DNA of 64,000 nucleotides from Natronosporangium sp035305625. GTDB lineage: Bacteria > Actinomycetota > Actinomycetes > Mycobacteriales > Micromonosporaceae. The notes beneath the pieces were generated by a model, which was given only the letters and a program-made list of their open reading frames with translations, searched no databases and was not told the DNA's origin. The stretch spans positions 1-64,000 of the forward strand of contig CAWEKD010000011.1 in NCBI GenBank assembly GCA_963809545.1. The letters are read 5' to 3'. Shown piece after piece: positions 34,022 through 43,214 of this stretch (position 1 is its first letter; the number at the start of each line of letters is the position of its first letter). A program made the translations under genes and the position numbers.

Positions 34022-34056
34022 GGGCGGGGAAGGCGGCGATGCCGCCTTCCCCGCCC
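34022..34056. terminator. Strong bidirectional hairpin
   Basis: GGGCGGGGAAGGCGGC (34022-34037) is perfectly complementary to 34041-34056 around a GAT loop. It lies between the convergent winged-helix regulator and lectin genes. Confidence 0.85.
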
Positions 34057-34072
34057 ACCCCCCGGGTGTGAG

Positions 34073-35356
34073 TCAGGTGACCGAGGTGCCGGTGTACCAG
34101 AGCGCTCGGCCGCTCTTGGGGTCGTAGATCACCAGGTTGCCGTCGTCCTGCACGGAGAGGAAGGCGGACTGGTTGCCGTGGGTGTTGCTGTGCCACAGCA
34201 CCTTGTTGTTCCGGTCGAAGAGCACCAGGTTGCCGTCCCACTGCATCCACAGATACGCCCCGGGATTGCCCTTGGTGTCGCTCGTCCAGAGCACGTCCCC
34301 GCTCGTCGTCTGCAGGATCAGGTTGCCGTCCCGATGCAGGGCCAACCGCACCTTGCCGTTCGGCGACTGTCGGCTCTGACCGGTGTGCAGGATCTGGCCC
34401 GGCGTCAGCAGGGTCACGCCGTGGGAGCGGGTGCCCCACACGGCCCTGCCGCCCTCCCCCACCACCACCGCGTTGCCGTTGTTCTCCACCTGGACGAACG
34501 CGCCGGGCATCCCCACCGTGCCGCTGTGCCACAGCGAGGTGCCGTCGGCGCGGTACACCCCCCAGTTTCCGTCCGTCCCCAGGAGGCTGTACGCGCCCGG
34601 GTTGCCGCCGGTCTGGGAGGACCACACCGCCTCCCCGGCCGAGTTCCGCACCACCAGGTTGCCGTCGTCCTGTTGGAGCAGCGTGTACTTCCCGTTCGGG
34701 GAGGTGCGGGACTGGCCGGCGCGCAGTCCTTGCCCCGGGTAGAGCCGGCTGCGCTGACGCGTGCTGTTCCAGATCTCTTTGCCGGACGCGTCCCGGATGA
34801 CCACGACCGCGTCGTCGCGCACCGCGAGCGTGGCCCCGCGACCGTCCGTGGCACTGTGCCACAGCGGCTGGTCGTCCGAGCCGTAGACCACCAGGTTGCC
34901 GTTGACGCCGAACACGGAGTACGCCCCCGGGTCACCCTCGGTCTGGGTGCTCCAGCGCCCCCGGTCCGCGCGGTCCAGCAGCACGAGATCGCCGTCGGCG
35001 CGCTGGGTGAGCCGGAACTCCCCGTTCGGGGACACGATCGCGTCCCCGGCGTGCAGCGTGGTGCCCGCCGCCACCTGGCCCACGTGCTGCCCCAGGTGAG
35101 TCGTCTCGTCCGGCTGGGTGCTCTCAGGATCGGTGGCGGCCAGGAAGTCGTCGAGCCGGTCCGCGGCGGAGGAGGTTCCCCCTCCCCGAGCGCGCTCGGC
35201 AGCGCCGATGCCGCTGGTGCCGGGGTTGGTGTCGGTGCCGGCGAGGTCGGTTTCGTCCATCCCTCCGACCGTCCAGCCCAGCAGCGAAGCGGCCCCGCCG
35301 ACCGCAACCACGGCGGCCACCACCGCCGGCAGCAGCAGTCGTCGGCTGACCATCAT
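34073..35356 (-). CDS. Secreted bulb-type mannose-binding lectin with three domains
   Basis: The 427-residue protein has a signal or anchor segment (LLLPAVVAAVVAVGGAASLL, about residues 6-25), a Thr/Ser/Gly linker and three B_lectin (GNA-like) domains of about 110 residues starting at GTTLHAGDAIVSPNGEF, GQGLRAGQSRTSPNGKY and GQILHTGQSRQSPNGKV. The sugar-binding motif QxDxNxVxY is intact only in the last (QDDGNLVIY); others are altered (for example Y to R). The protein may bind mannose-rich glycans outside the cell. The ATG at 35356 follows GGGAGGGAG. It is divergent from the arsR gene of the Ehr locus. Confidence 0.9.
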   Translation of the reverse strand: MMVSRRLLLPAVVAAVVAVGGAASLLGWTVGGMDETDLAGTDTNPGTSGIGAAERARGGGTSSAADRLDDFLAATDPESTQPDETTHLGQHVGQVAAGTTLHAGDAIVSPNGEFRLTQRADGDLVLLDRADRGRWSTQTEGDPGAYSVFGVNGNLVVYGSDDQPLWHSATDGRGATLAVRDDAVVVIRDASGKEIWNSTRQRSRLYPGQGLRAGQSRTSPNGKYTLLQQDDGNLVVRNSAGEAVWSSQTGGNPGAYSLLGTDGNWGVYRADGTSLWHSGTVGMPGAFVQVENNGNAVVVGEGGRAVWGTRSHGVTLLTPGQILHTGQSRQSPNGKVRLALHRDGNLILQTTSGDVLWTSDTKGNPGAYLWMQWDGNLVLFDRNNKVLWHSNTHGNQSAFLSVQDDGNLVIYDPKSGRALWYTGTSVT

Positions 35357-35596
35357 CTGTTCTCCCTCCCGGTTGGCGAGCCCGCCGCCGAAGTGTGCCC
35401 GGAGGGGCGGGCGAGGCAAAGCGCTTTGAAAAACCTCGAAACTCCGCCGAGATGCCGCTCCCGGGCGCCTACCGGGCCGCGCGCGAGTGAGCTGGGCCAC
35501 TCTGCGGGACGGCGCAGCCCCTGCCCGAATTAAGACTTTCTAATGTTTGCAACTGATGAATTTGGCAAGTAGCAACGTGACCTGGTTGGTGCGCTG

Positions 35597-35932
35597 ATGA
35601 GCACGCCCCTCTACCAAGCCAAGGCGGACTTCTTCAAGACACTCGGGCATCCGGTGCGGATACGGGTGCTGGAGCTGCTCGTCCAGCGCGAACACGCGGT
35701 CTCAGAGCTGCTGGCGGATCTGGGCATAGAGCCGGCCAACCTATCCCAGCAGCTAGGGGTGCTGCGACGGGCCGGGCTGGTGACTGCCCGCAAGGAAGGC
35801 TCCACCGCGTACTACTCCCTGATCAACCCTCAGGTCGCGGAGCTACTGGCGGTGGCCCGCCGGCTCCTGACCGAAGTGCTGACCGGGCAGGCCGAACTGC
35901 TGGCGGACCTGAAGGCGGAGGCGGAGGGATGA
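35597..35932 (+). CDS. ArsR-family regulator of the Ehr/hyc locus (Rv0081-like)
   Basis: The 111-residue winged-helix protein (KTLGHPVRIRVLELLVQREHAVSELLADLGIEPANLSQQLGVLRRAGLV) lacks the classic cysteine metal site. It heads a seven-gene operon in the same order as M. tuberculosis Rv0081-Rv0087, where Rv0081 is an ArsR-type hypoxia-linked regulator. Its stop overlaps the next start by 4 bases. The 240-bp gap upstream (35357-35596) is AT-rich near 35525-35570 (AATTAAGACTTTCTAATG) and probably holds both divergent promoters. Redox or hypoxia control is inferred from the homologue. Confidence 0.88.
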   Translation: MSTPLYQAKADFFKTLGHPVRIRVLELLVQREHAVSELLADLGIEPANLSQQLGVLRRAGLVTARKEGSTAYYSLINPQVAELLAVARRLLTEVLTGQAELLADLKAEAEG

Positions 35933-36411
35933 TCAAGTTACTGAACAAAATCCGCCGAACCGGCCGGGTGGCGGAACCGGCCCCACCCCGACCACCACTG
36001 TCCTGCCCCAAAGCGGAGCGGCTGGCCGGGTCGGTGCAACTGCGGCATGTGGACGCAGGGTCCTGCAACGGGTGTGAGGTCGAGATCGGGTCGGTCTTCG
36101 GGCCGGTGTACGACGCGGAGCGCTACGGTGCCCGCCTGGTCGCCTCCCCTCGGCACGCCGATGCGGTCCTGGTCACCGGCCCCGTCACCCGGAACCTCGC
36201 TGAACCGCTGCGTCGGACCGTGGCGGCGCTGCCGGAGCCGCGCATCGTGGTGGCGGTCGGTGACTGCGCCATCAACTGTGGAGAGTTCAAGGACGCGTAC
36301 GGGGTGGTCGGGGCGGTCGAGGACGTGGTCCCGGTCGACGTGAAGGTGCCCGGATGCCCGCCCACCCCGGAGGCGATCGTCACGGCGTTGCGGGGGTTGA
36401 CTGGCCGGTGA
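35929..36411 (+). CDS. NuoB/HyfI-like [4Fe-4S] small subunit of the Ehr complex (Rv0082-like)
   Basis: The 160-residue subunit is related to NuoB and the group 4 hydrogenase small subunit. It keeps the four cluster ligands: SCNGCE (Cys46 and Cys49), Cys in GDCAINCGEF near 107 and Cys in VPGCPPTPE near 140. It would pass electrons between the large subunit and an unknown partner at the membrane surface. It overlaps arsR upstream and the GTG of the next gene downstream, so the operon is translationally coupled. Confidence 0.9.
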   Translation: MIKLLNKIRRTGRVAEPAPPRPPLSCPKAERLAGSVQLRHVDAGSCNGCEVEIGSVFGPVYDAERYGARLVASPRHADAVLVTGPVTRNLAEPLRRTVAALPEPRIVVAVGDCAINCGEFKDAYGVVGAVEDVVPVDVKVPGCPPTPEAIVTALRGLTGR

Positions 36412-38422
36412 ACCTCATCGAATGGGGCCTGGCGGGGGCGACCGGGGTGGCGGTGCTGGGGGCGTTGGTCGCCCTCCTGACCCCGGAGCGCGCCCGGTCG
36501 GTGGTGGCCGGGATCGCGGTGGCGGGGGTGGGAGGGGCCGGACTGGCCGCCGGAGTCGCCGCCATCGCCGGAGAGGAGTTCACCGCCCACCTCCCGGAGT
36601 TGCTGCCCCTGTTCGGAGTCACGCTGACCCTGGACCACCGGGGGGGCTGTTCATGGCGGTGGCCGGAGCGGTCTGCCTGGTGGCCGCCGGTTACGGCGTC
36701 AGCTACGCCGGCGGTGGGCACGGCAACCGGAGCCGGTCCACTCAGGCGACGCTGCCGCTGTTCACCCTCACCCTGGTGCTCGTCCCCGCGGCCGGCAGTG
36801 TGTCCACTCTGCTGGTGCTGTGGGAACTGATGGCGTTGACCTCGCTGGTGCTGGTCTTCACCGACCACCGCGCCCGCCCGCAGGTGACCAGCGCCGGGCT
36901 GTGGTACGCGGTGATGACCCACCTCGGGTTCGTGGCGATCCTGGCCGGCCTGGTGGTGTTCGCGGCCGCCGCCGGTGGGGACACGTTCGAGACGCTCCGC
37001 ACCGCCCAGCTCTCCCCCGGGTTGGCGACGGTGGTGTTCGCCGCGGCGCTGATCGGGTTCGGGTCCAAGGCGGGCCTGGTGCCGCTGCACGTGTGGCTGC
37101 CGCGGGCCCACCCCGAGGCTCCGTCGCAGGTGTCCGCCATGCTCAGCGCGGCCATGGTCAACCTCGGGGTGTACGGGGTGATCCGGGTCGGCTTCGATCT
37201 GCTGGGCGCCGGGCAGCGGGGCTGGTGGCTGGTGGTGTTGATCCTGGGGGCGGCCTCGGCCCTGTACGGGATCCTGCACGCGGCCATGGCCAGTGATCTG
37301 AAGCGGCTCCTCGCCTACTCCACCGTGGAGAACATGGGGTTGGTGTTCCTCGCGGTCGGGGTGGCCGGCTGGTTCCACACCCTGGGTGAGGAGCGGTTGG
37401 CGGCGCTGGCGTTGGCGGCGGGCCTCCTGCACGTGGTCAACCACGCCGGCTTCAAGACCGTGCTGTTCCTGGCCGCCGGTTCGGCGGTTCGCGCCACCGG
37501 CAGCCGGGACCTCGACGCCCTCGGCGGGTTGAGCCGACGGATGCCGGTCACCACCGCCCTGTTCGCCGTGGGGGCGCTCGGGGCGATGGCGCTCCCGCCC
37601 GGCAACGGGTTCATCTCCGAGTGGCTGCTGTTGCAGTCCCTGGTGCACCCACCGGCGGGGGCAGGGGTGACGACCGCGCTGGTGCTGCCGGTGGCGGTGG
37701 CGGTGGTGGCGCTGACCGCGGGGTTGGCGGTGGCCACCTTCGTCAAGGCGCTCGGGGTCGGGTTCTTCGCCCGGGCCCGCAGCCGCGCCCCGGAGCAGGC
37801 GGTCGAGTCCCCGCCCCTGCTGCTCGCCACCACCGGGGTGGCGGCGGCGGCGTGCGTGGCGCTGGCGGTGGCGCCGGCGGCCTTGGGGCCGGCCCTGTCC
37901 CGCGCCACCGGGGCCACGCTGGGTGTTCCCACCGATGTGGTCAGCGGGGCGCTGACGGTCCGGCTGGCCGGGATCGCCAGCACCATCTCGCCGCTGCTGA
38001 TCCTGGCCGCGTTGGTCGCGGCGGTGGTGGTGGCGGCGCTGCTGGTGCAGGTGGTGGCGCGGCGCCCGGCGCGGCGGCGGGAGGCGCCGCTGTGGGACTG
38101 CGGGGCCGGGCCGCCCACGCCACGGATGCAGTACACCGCGACCTCGTTCGCCGAGCCGCTGCAGCGCGTCTTTGACGACGTACTCGCCCCGGAGACCGCA
38201 GTGGACACCCACCTCGCCTCGCCGTACCTGCTGGCCCGGATGCGCTACCAGCGCCGGTTGCCGGACCGGATCGAGCACTGGTTGTACCGGCCGGTGCTGG
38301 CCGTGACCGCCGCCGCGGGCCGAGCCGCCCGCGCGCTGGCCAACGGTAGCGTGCACCGCTACCTGGCGTACGGGTTCTTCGGCACCATCGGTCTGCTCGT
38401 CGCCCTGGTGGTGATCCCATGA
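36408..38422 (+). pseudogene. HyfB/NuoL-like antiporter-type membrane subunit (Rv0083-like), one frameshift
   Basis: Joined across frames this is an about 671-residue proton-channel-like subunit with about 14 helices. The GTG at 36408 gives NLIEWGLAGATGVAVLGAL; the frame is lost in a run of seven G (36641-36647), where an eighth G would join TLDHRGG to LFMAVAGAVCLVAAGY. Downstream the antiporter core is intact, with LLVLWELMALTSLVLV, GFGSKAGLVPLHVWLPRAHPEAP and a lysine- and histidine-containing helix. The single homopolymer change could be a sequencing error, a phase-variable tract or early decay; I mark it as disrupted for that reason. Confidence 0.8.
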
Positions 38423-39354
38423 CCGCAGTGATCGCTTCCTTCGCCCAGGTCACCATGGTGGTGCTGGGCGCCCCCCTGCTCGTGGGGGTGATGCGGCAGG
38501 TCCGCGCCCGGATGGAGGGCCGCGTCGGGGCCGGGGTGTGGCAGCCCTGGCGGGACCTCCGCAAGTTGTTCCGCCGGCAGCCGATCACCCCGGTCGGCAC
38601 CACCTGGGCGTTCCGGACCGCGCCGCTGGTGCTGGTCGGCACCACCCTGGTGGTCGCCGCCACCATCCCGCTGCTGACCACCACGACCGCGCTGGACCGG
38701 GCCGCGGACCTGTTCGCAGTGGTGGGGCTGCTCAGTGTGGGCACGGTGGTGCTGGCGTTGGCGGCGTTGGACACCGGCACCGCGTTCGGTGGCATGGGCG
38801 CCAGCCGGGAGATGACCGTGCTGGCGCTGGTGGAGCCGACCATCCTGGTCGCGGTGTTCGCGCTGTCGGCCCGGGTGGGCTCCACCAACCTCGGGCAGCT
38901 GGTCGACGCCACCCTGCACAACCCGCTCCAGGTGATGTCCCCGGCCAGTCTGCTGGCCGCCGCCGCGCTGCTGGTGGTGACGATCGCGGAGACGGGTCGG
39001 CTGCCGGTGGACAACCCGTCCACCCACCTGGAGCTCACCATGCTCCACGAGGCGATGGTGCTGGAGTACTCCGGTGCGGACCTGGGGCTGATCGAGCTGG
39101 CCGCCTCCATGCGGCTGACGCTGCTGCTGGGTCTGGTGGCCAGCCTGTTCACTCCCTGGGGGATCGCCACCAGCCTGGCCGGCCTGCCGCTGGCGCTGCT
39201 GGCCTTCGCCGCCAAGGTGACCGTGTTGGCCATGGTGCTGGCCGCCGCCGAGGTGCTGCTGGCCAAGCTGCGACTGTTCCGGGTGCCGGAGCTGCTCGCC
39301 GGCTCGCTCGTCCTCGCGCTGCTCGCCGCTACGACCTCGTTCTTCCTCGCCTGA
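38419..39354 (+). CDS. hycD: HycD/NuoH-like membrane anchor subunit (Rv0084-like)
   Basis: The 311-residue protein has about eight helices and the NuoH/HyfC features GRVGAGVWQPWRDLRKLFRRQ at the N-terminus and ETGRLPVDNPSTHLELTMLHEAMVLEYSG in the middle, which line the quinone-side cavity in complex I. It anchors the peripheral subunits to the membrane arm. It overlaps the preceding gene as ATGA and is uninterrupted. Confidence 0.93.
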   Translation: MTAVIASFAQVTMVVLGAPLLVGVMRQVRARMEGRVGAGVWQPWRDLRKLFRRQPITPVGTTWAFRTAPLVLVGTTLVVAATIPLLTTTTALDRAADLFAVVGLLSVGTVVLALAALDTGTAFGGMGASREMTVLALVEPTILVAVFALSARVGSTNLGQLVDATLHNPLQVMSPASLLAAAALLVVTIAETGRLPVDNPSTHLELTMLHEAMVLEYSGADLGLIELAASMRLTLLLGLVASLFTPWGIATSLAGLPLALLAFAAKVTVLAMVLAAAEVLLAKLRLFRVPELLAGSLVLALLAATTSFFLA

Positions 39355-39363
39355 GAGCCGCCG

Positions 39364-40020
39364 ATGATCGATCACATTCAAGCCCTTCACCTCGCCGCCG
39401 GGGTGTTCCTGCTGACCGCGGTCGGGGCGCTGTGGCGCCGGCAGCTACCGGCGAAGGTCCGACTGTTGGTGGTCCAGGGCGTGGCACTGGCCGCGATGAT
39501 CGGAATCATTGGCGCCCAGCGGGCTGACCTGGAACTACTGGCGGTCGCCCTCGGCCTGGGCGTCCTGCGGGCCGGGGTGATGCCGGCGCTGATCCGGCGG
39601 GCGCTGGTGCCGCTGCCGCAGGAGCAGCGGGAAACCCGCCCGGTGGTGGACGTGGCCACGTCCCTGTTGGCCGCTGCCCTGTTGACGCTGCTGGCCTACG
39701 CGGTGACCCGACCGCTGGTGGCGCTGGATCCCACCCCGATCACCGCGGTGCTGCCGGTGGCGGTGGCGGTCGTGCTGATCGGGTTCTTCACCCTCACCAC
39801 CCGGCGCCGGGCGCTGTCCCAGATGGTGGGGTTCCTGCTGCTGGACAACGGCATCACCGCCACCGCGTTCCTGGCCGCCGGCGGCATCCCCCTGGTGGTG
39901 GAGGTGGGGGTCTCCTTCGACGTCCTGCTGATCGTCCTTGTGCTGCAGATGCTGACGCGGCGACTGCGCGCCACTGTGGGCACCACCGACCTCAATGAAC
40001 TCCGGGAGCTGCGCGACTGA
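39364..40020 (+). CDS. hycP: HycP/HyfE-like membrane subunit (Rv0085-like)
   Basis: The 218-residue protein is related to HyfE, a NuoK-like subunit, with about six helices. Conserved parts include SQMVGFLLLDNGITATAFL (about residues 154-172), which holds the acidic residue of the K-type proton channel. It lies between hycD and hycQ and ends where hycQ starts (shared A of TGATG). The frame is intact. Confidence 0.88.
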   Translation: MIDHIQALHLAAGVFLLTAVGALWRRQLPAKVRLLVVQGVALAAMIGIIGAQRADLELLAVALGLGVLRAGVMPALIRRALVPLPQEQRETRPVVDVATSLLAAALLTLLAYAVTRPLVALDPTPITAVLPVAVAVVLIGFFTLTTRRRALSQMVGFLLLDNGITATAFLAAGGIPLVVEVGVSFDVLLIVLVLQMLTRRLRATVGTTDLNELRELRD

Positions 40021-41596
40021 TGCCGACCACGCTGCTGTTGTTCGCTCCGATCGGATTACCGCTACTGGCCGCGGTCAGCCAGGCCACCGGCGGTGGCCGG
40101 CGTTGGTCCACCGCGGTCGGTGTGGCGACCAGTGTGCTCCTGCTGACCGCCGCGGCGGCGTTGGCCACCGAGGTGACCCGGTCCGGACCGGTGGAGGCGG
40201 CCGGCGGGCTGCTGAGCGCCGACGCCCTGTCCGGGTGGATGCTGCTGGTGGTCGGCGCGGTCGCGCTGCTGGTGTTCGCCAGCGGGGACCGGCACGCGGG
40301 TACGCCGTAACTCCCGGTGGTACCCCATTCAGCTGCACTTGTTCATCGCCGCCATGGCCACCGCGGTGCTCGCCGGCAACCTCGGGGTGCTGTGGGTGGC
40401 GGTGGAGGCCACCACCATCGTCACCGCGTTCCTGGTGGGGCACCACCGCACCCGGACCGCCCTGGAGGCGGCCTGGAAGTACGTGGTGCTCTGCTCGGTG
40501 GCGATCGCCCTGGCGCTGTTGGGCACCATCCTGCTGTACTACGCGGCCCGGCACGCCGGCCTGTCCGGGATCTCCGCCCTGGACTGGTCCCAACTGGCCG
40601 CTCACGCCGGAGAGTTGGATCCGGCGGTGACCCGGATCGCGGTCGGGTTGGCGGTGTTGGGATTCGGCGCCAAGGCCGGGCTGGTACCGCTGCACGCGTG
40701 GCTGCCGGACGCGCACAGTCAGGCCCCGGCGCCGATCTCCGCGCTGATGTCCGGGGTGCTGCTGTCGGTGGCCCTGTACGCGGTGCTGCGGGTCAAGCTC
40801 GTCGCGGACGCGGCGCTCGGCCCGGCGTACCTGCGGACGCTGCTGCTGATCCTGGCGCTCGCCACCCTGGCGGTGGCGGCGGTGCTGCTGCTGACCCAGC
40901 GGGACTACAAGCGGCTGCTGGCCTACTCCAGCATGGAGCACATGGGGCTGATGGCCCTCGGGGTGGCGGTGGGCACCAAGGTGGCGATCGCCGCGGTGCT
41001 GCTGCACATCGCCGGGCACGGGCTCGGCCAAGACCGTCGCGTTCCTCGGCAGCGGTCACATGCTGCACCAGGAAGGCACCTCCCAGATCGCCGGGTGCGG
41101 GGACTGCTGAGCCGGGCGCCGGTGCTCGGCGGGGTGTTCGGGGTGGCGACGCTGGCGCTGCTCGGGCTGCCGCCGGTGCGCTGTTCGCCAGCGAACTCGG
41201 GTTGGCGCGGGCGCTGGCCGCCGATGGGCTCGGCTGGGTGCTGGTGGTGGCGTTCGGGCTGGTGCTGGTGGCGTTCGCCGCCATCGGTACCCGCACCGCC
41301 GGGATGCTGTTGGGTGGCCCGGCCGCTCCCGTCGTCCCGGTCGACGCGGAGGCCCCCGCCCTGGTGGGGGCCGGGGTCACGGCGGCCCCGGCCGGCGGGG
41401 CGGGGAGCACGGTCCCGGCTCCTCGCCCCCGGGCGAGCGAGTCGCCCTCACCGGCGCGTCCGGCCCGGGTGGACCTCCCCGCACCGCCGCCATCCCACTG
41501 GTGATCGGGTTGATCGTGGTGGCGGTGCTCGGGGTCACCACCTGGCCGTTGACCGATCTGCTCACCGCCGCCGCCACCGTCGCAGGAGGATCATGA
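40020..41596 (+). pseudogene. hycQ: HycQ/HyfF-like antiporter-type membrane subunit (Rv0086-like), five frameshifts
   Basis: The second NuoL/M/N-type subunit of the complex (about 525 codons) can be read only by changing frame five times: +1 near 40308 (TAA there), +1 near 41026, -1 near 41094, -1 near 41177 and -1 between about 41350 and 41500. The joined protein keeps GFGAKAGLVPLHAWLPDAH, HIAGHGLAKTVAFL and SELGLARAL, and ends in AAIPLVIGLIVVAVLGV before the TGA at 41594. Codon use and GC are the same as in the neighbours. As it stands no full-length product can be made. Confidence 0.85.
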
Positions 41597-43169
41597 CTGC
41601 GTTGTCGCATTCGTCGCCGGCCGGCTCCGTGGACGAGTGGGCCGGCACGCCGGTGGGCTACCGCCGCACCGCGGTGACCGTCACCAACGACACCCTCGCC
41701 GACCGGGCGGGCGCGCTCGCCGGCCAGGGCTACCGGCTGGCGCTGGTCGCGGCGCACGACGACGGGGACGCGCTCCGCGCCGTCTACCTCTACACCGCCG
41801 CCGGCCCCGGACCGCCGGGTGGAGCTGCACCTGCCGATCGACCTGGCCGACCCGGTGGTGCCGAGCCTGGCCGCCCTGTCCTTCCCGGCCGGACGGTTCG
41901 AGCGGGAGATGCACGACCTGTACGGGATCATCCCGCGGGACCACCCGCTGCCGCGTCGACTGGTCCGGCACGACCACTGGCCCCGCGGCTGGTACCCGAT
42001 GCGGCGGGACGCCGGCCCGCCGCCGGAGTTCGGGGAGGAGCAGCCGTTCCCGTTCCTGACCGTGGAGGGGCCCGGGGTGTACGAGATCCCGGTGGGGCCG
42101 ATCCACGCTGGCCTGATCGAACCGGGCCACTTCCGGTTCTCGGTGGTCGGGGAGACCATCCTCAAGCTCAAGGCGCGGCTGTGGTACGTCCACCGGGGCG
42201 TGGAGCGGCTGTTCGCGGGCCGGGAGGTCGCCGACGGCATCCCACTGGCGGAACGGATCTCCGGTGACACCGCGGTCGGGCACACGCCTGGCGTACTGCC
42301 GGGCGGTCGAGGACGCGCTCGGCCTGGAGGTGCCGTCGCGAGGCGCGGCGGGCCCGGGCGCTGCTGCTGGAGCTGGAGCGGCTCTACAACCACGTCGGAG
42401 ACCTCGGCGCGCTGTGCAACGACGTCGGCCACGGCATCCTGCACACCCACGCGCTGCGGATCCGGGAGCGGCTGCTCCGGCTCAACGCGGAGGTGACCGG
42501 GCACCGGCTGCTGCGGGGCGGGGTGCGGGTCGGTGGCAGCGCGCTGCGCCGGGTGCCGGACGCCGGACCAGGTGGCCGCGATCGCCGCCGACATCGCCGA
42601 GACTGGTGGACCTGGCCCTGGGCAACAGCCTGGTCGCGGAGCGGTTCACCGGCACCGCGGTCCTGGCCGCCGCCCAGGCCCGGGACCTCGGCACGCTCGG
42701 CTACGTGGCCCGGGCCAGCGGCCTGCGACCTCGACGCCCGGCGGGACCACCCCACCGGGGCGCTGGCGGGTGGCGGACACCGACGCGGACGTGCTGCCGT
42801 GCCGGTGCACACCGGCGGGGACGTGCTGGCCCGGTTCCAGCAGCGGGCCGCGGAGATCGAGGCGTCGGCCGCGCTGCTGGCGCTGCTCGTACCCACCCTG
42901 GAGGCCCGGACGGTGACCGGCGACCGCGGCCCCGGAGGAGGCCGCCCGGCGCCCCGCTCCGGGGTGGGGATCGTCGAGGGCTGGCGCGGCACCATCGTCC
43001 ACCGGGTGGAGCTCGACGCCGACGGCACCGCTCACCCGCAACAAGATCGTGGACCCGTCGTTCTTCAACTGGCCGGCGCTGCCGGTCAGCCTGGCACGAC
43101 ACGATCGTGCCGGACTTCCCGCTGGCCAACAAGAGCTTCAACCTCTCCTACGCCGGCAACGACCTGTGA
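41593..43169 (+). pseudogene. hycE: HycE/NuoCD-like large subunit without NiFe cysteines (Rv0087-like), ten frameshifts
   Basis: The gene fuses a NuoC-like part (FEREMHDLYGIIPRDHPLPR) to a NuoD/hydrogenase large-subunit part. It changes frame ten times, near 41812, 42287, 42341, 42565, 42605, 42729, 42760, 42800, 43030 and 43097; all are +1 except 42800. The joined protein reads ERISGDTAVGHTLAYC where hydrogenases have the first CxxC, and VDPSFFNWPALPVS where they have DPCxxC, so both NiFe-ligand pairs are gone. It is therefore an Ehr-type, not hydrogen-making, subunit. AGGAGG precedes the ATG at 41593, which overlaps the hycQ stop. Confidence 0.88.
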
Positions 43170-43214
43170 CGAGGAGGACGGTGCCCAGGCGGCGGTCGCG
43201 GTACGGTCAACCTC

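Noticed and set aside
35929..43169. Calling the locus a formate hydrogenlyase or hydrogenase
   Set aside because: The large subunit lacks both NiFe cysteine pairs, and no formate dehydrogenase or hydrogenase maturation genes are present.
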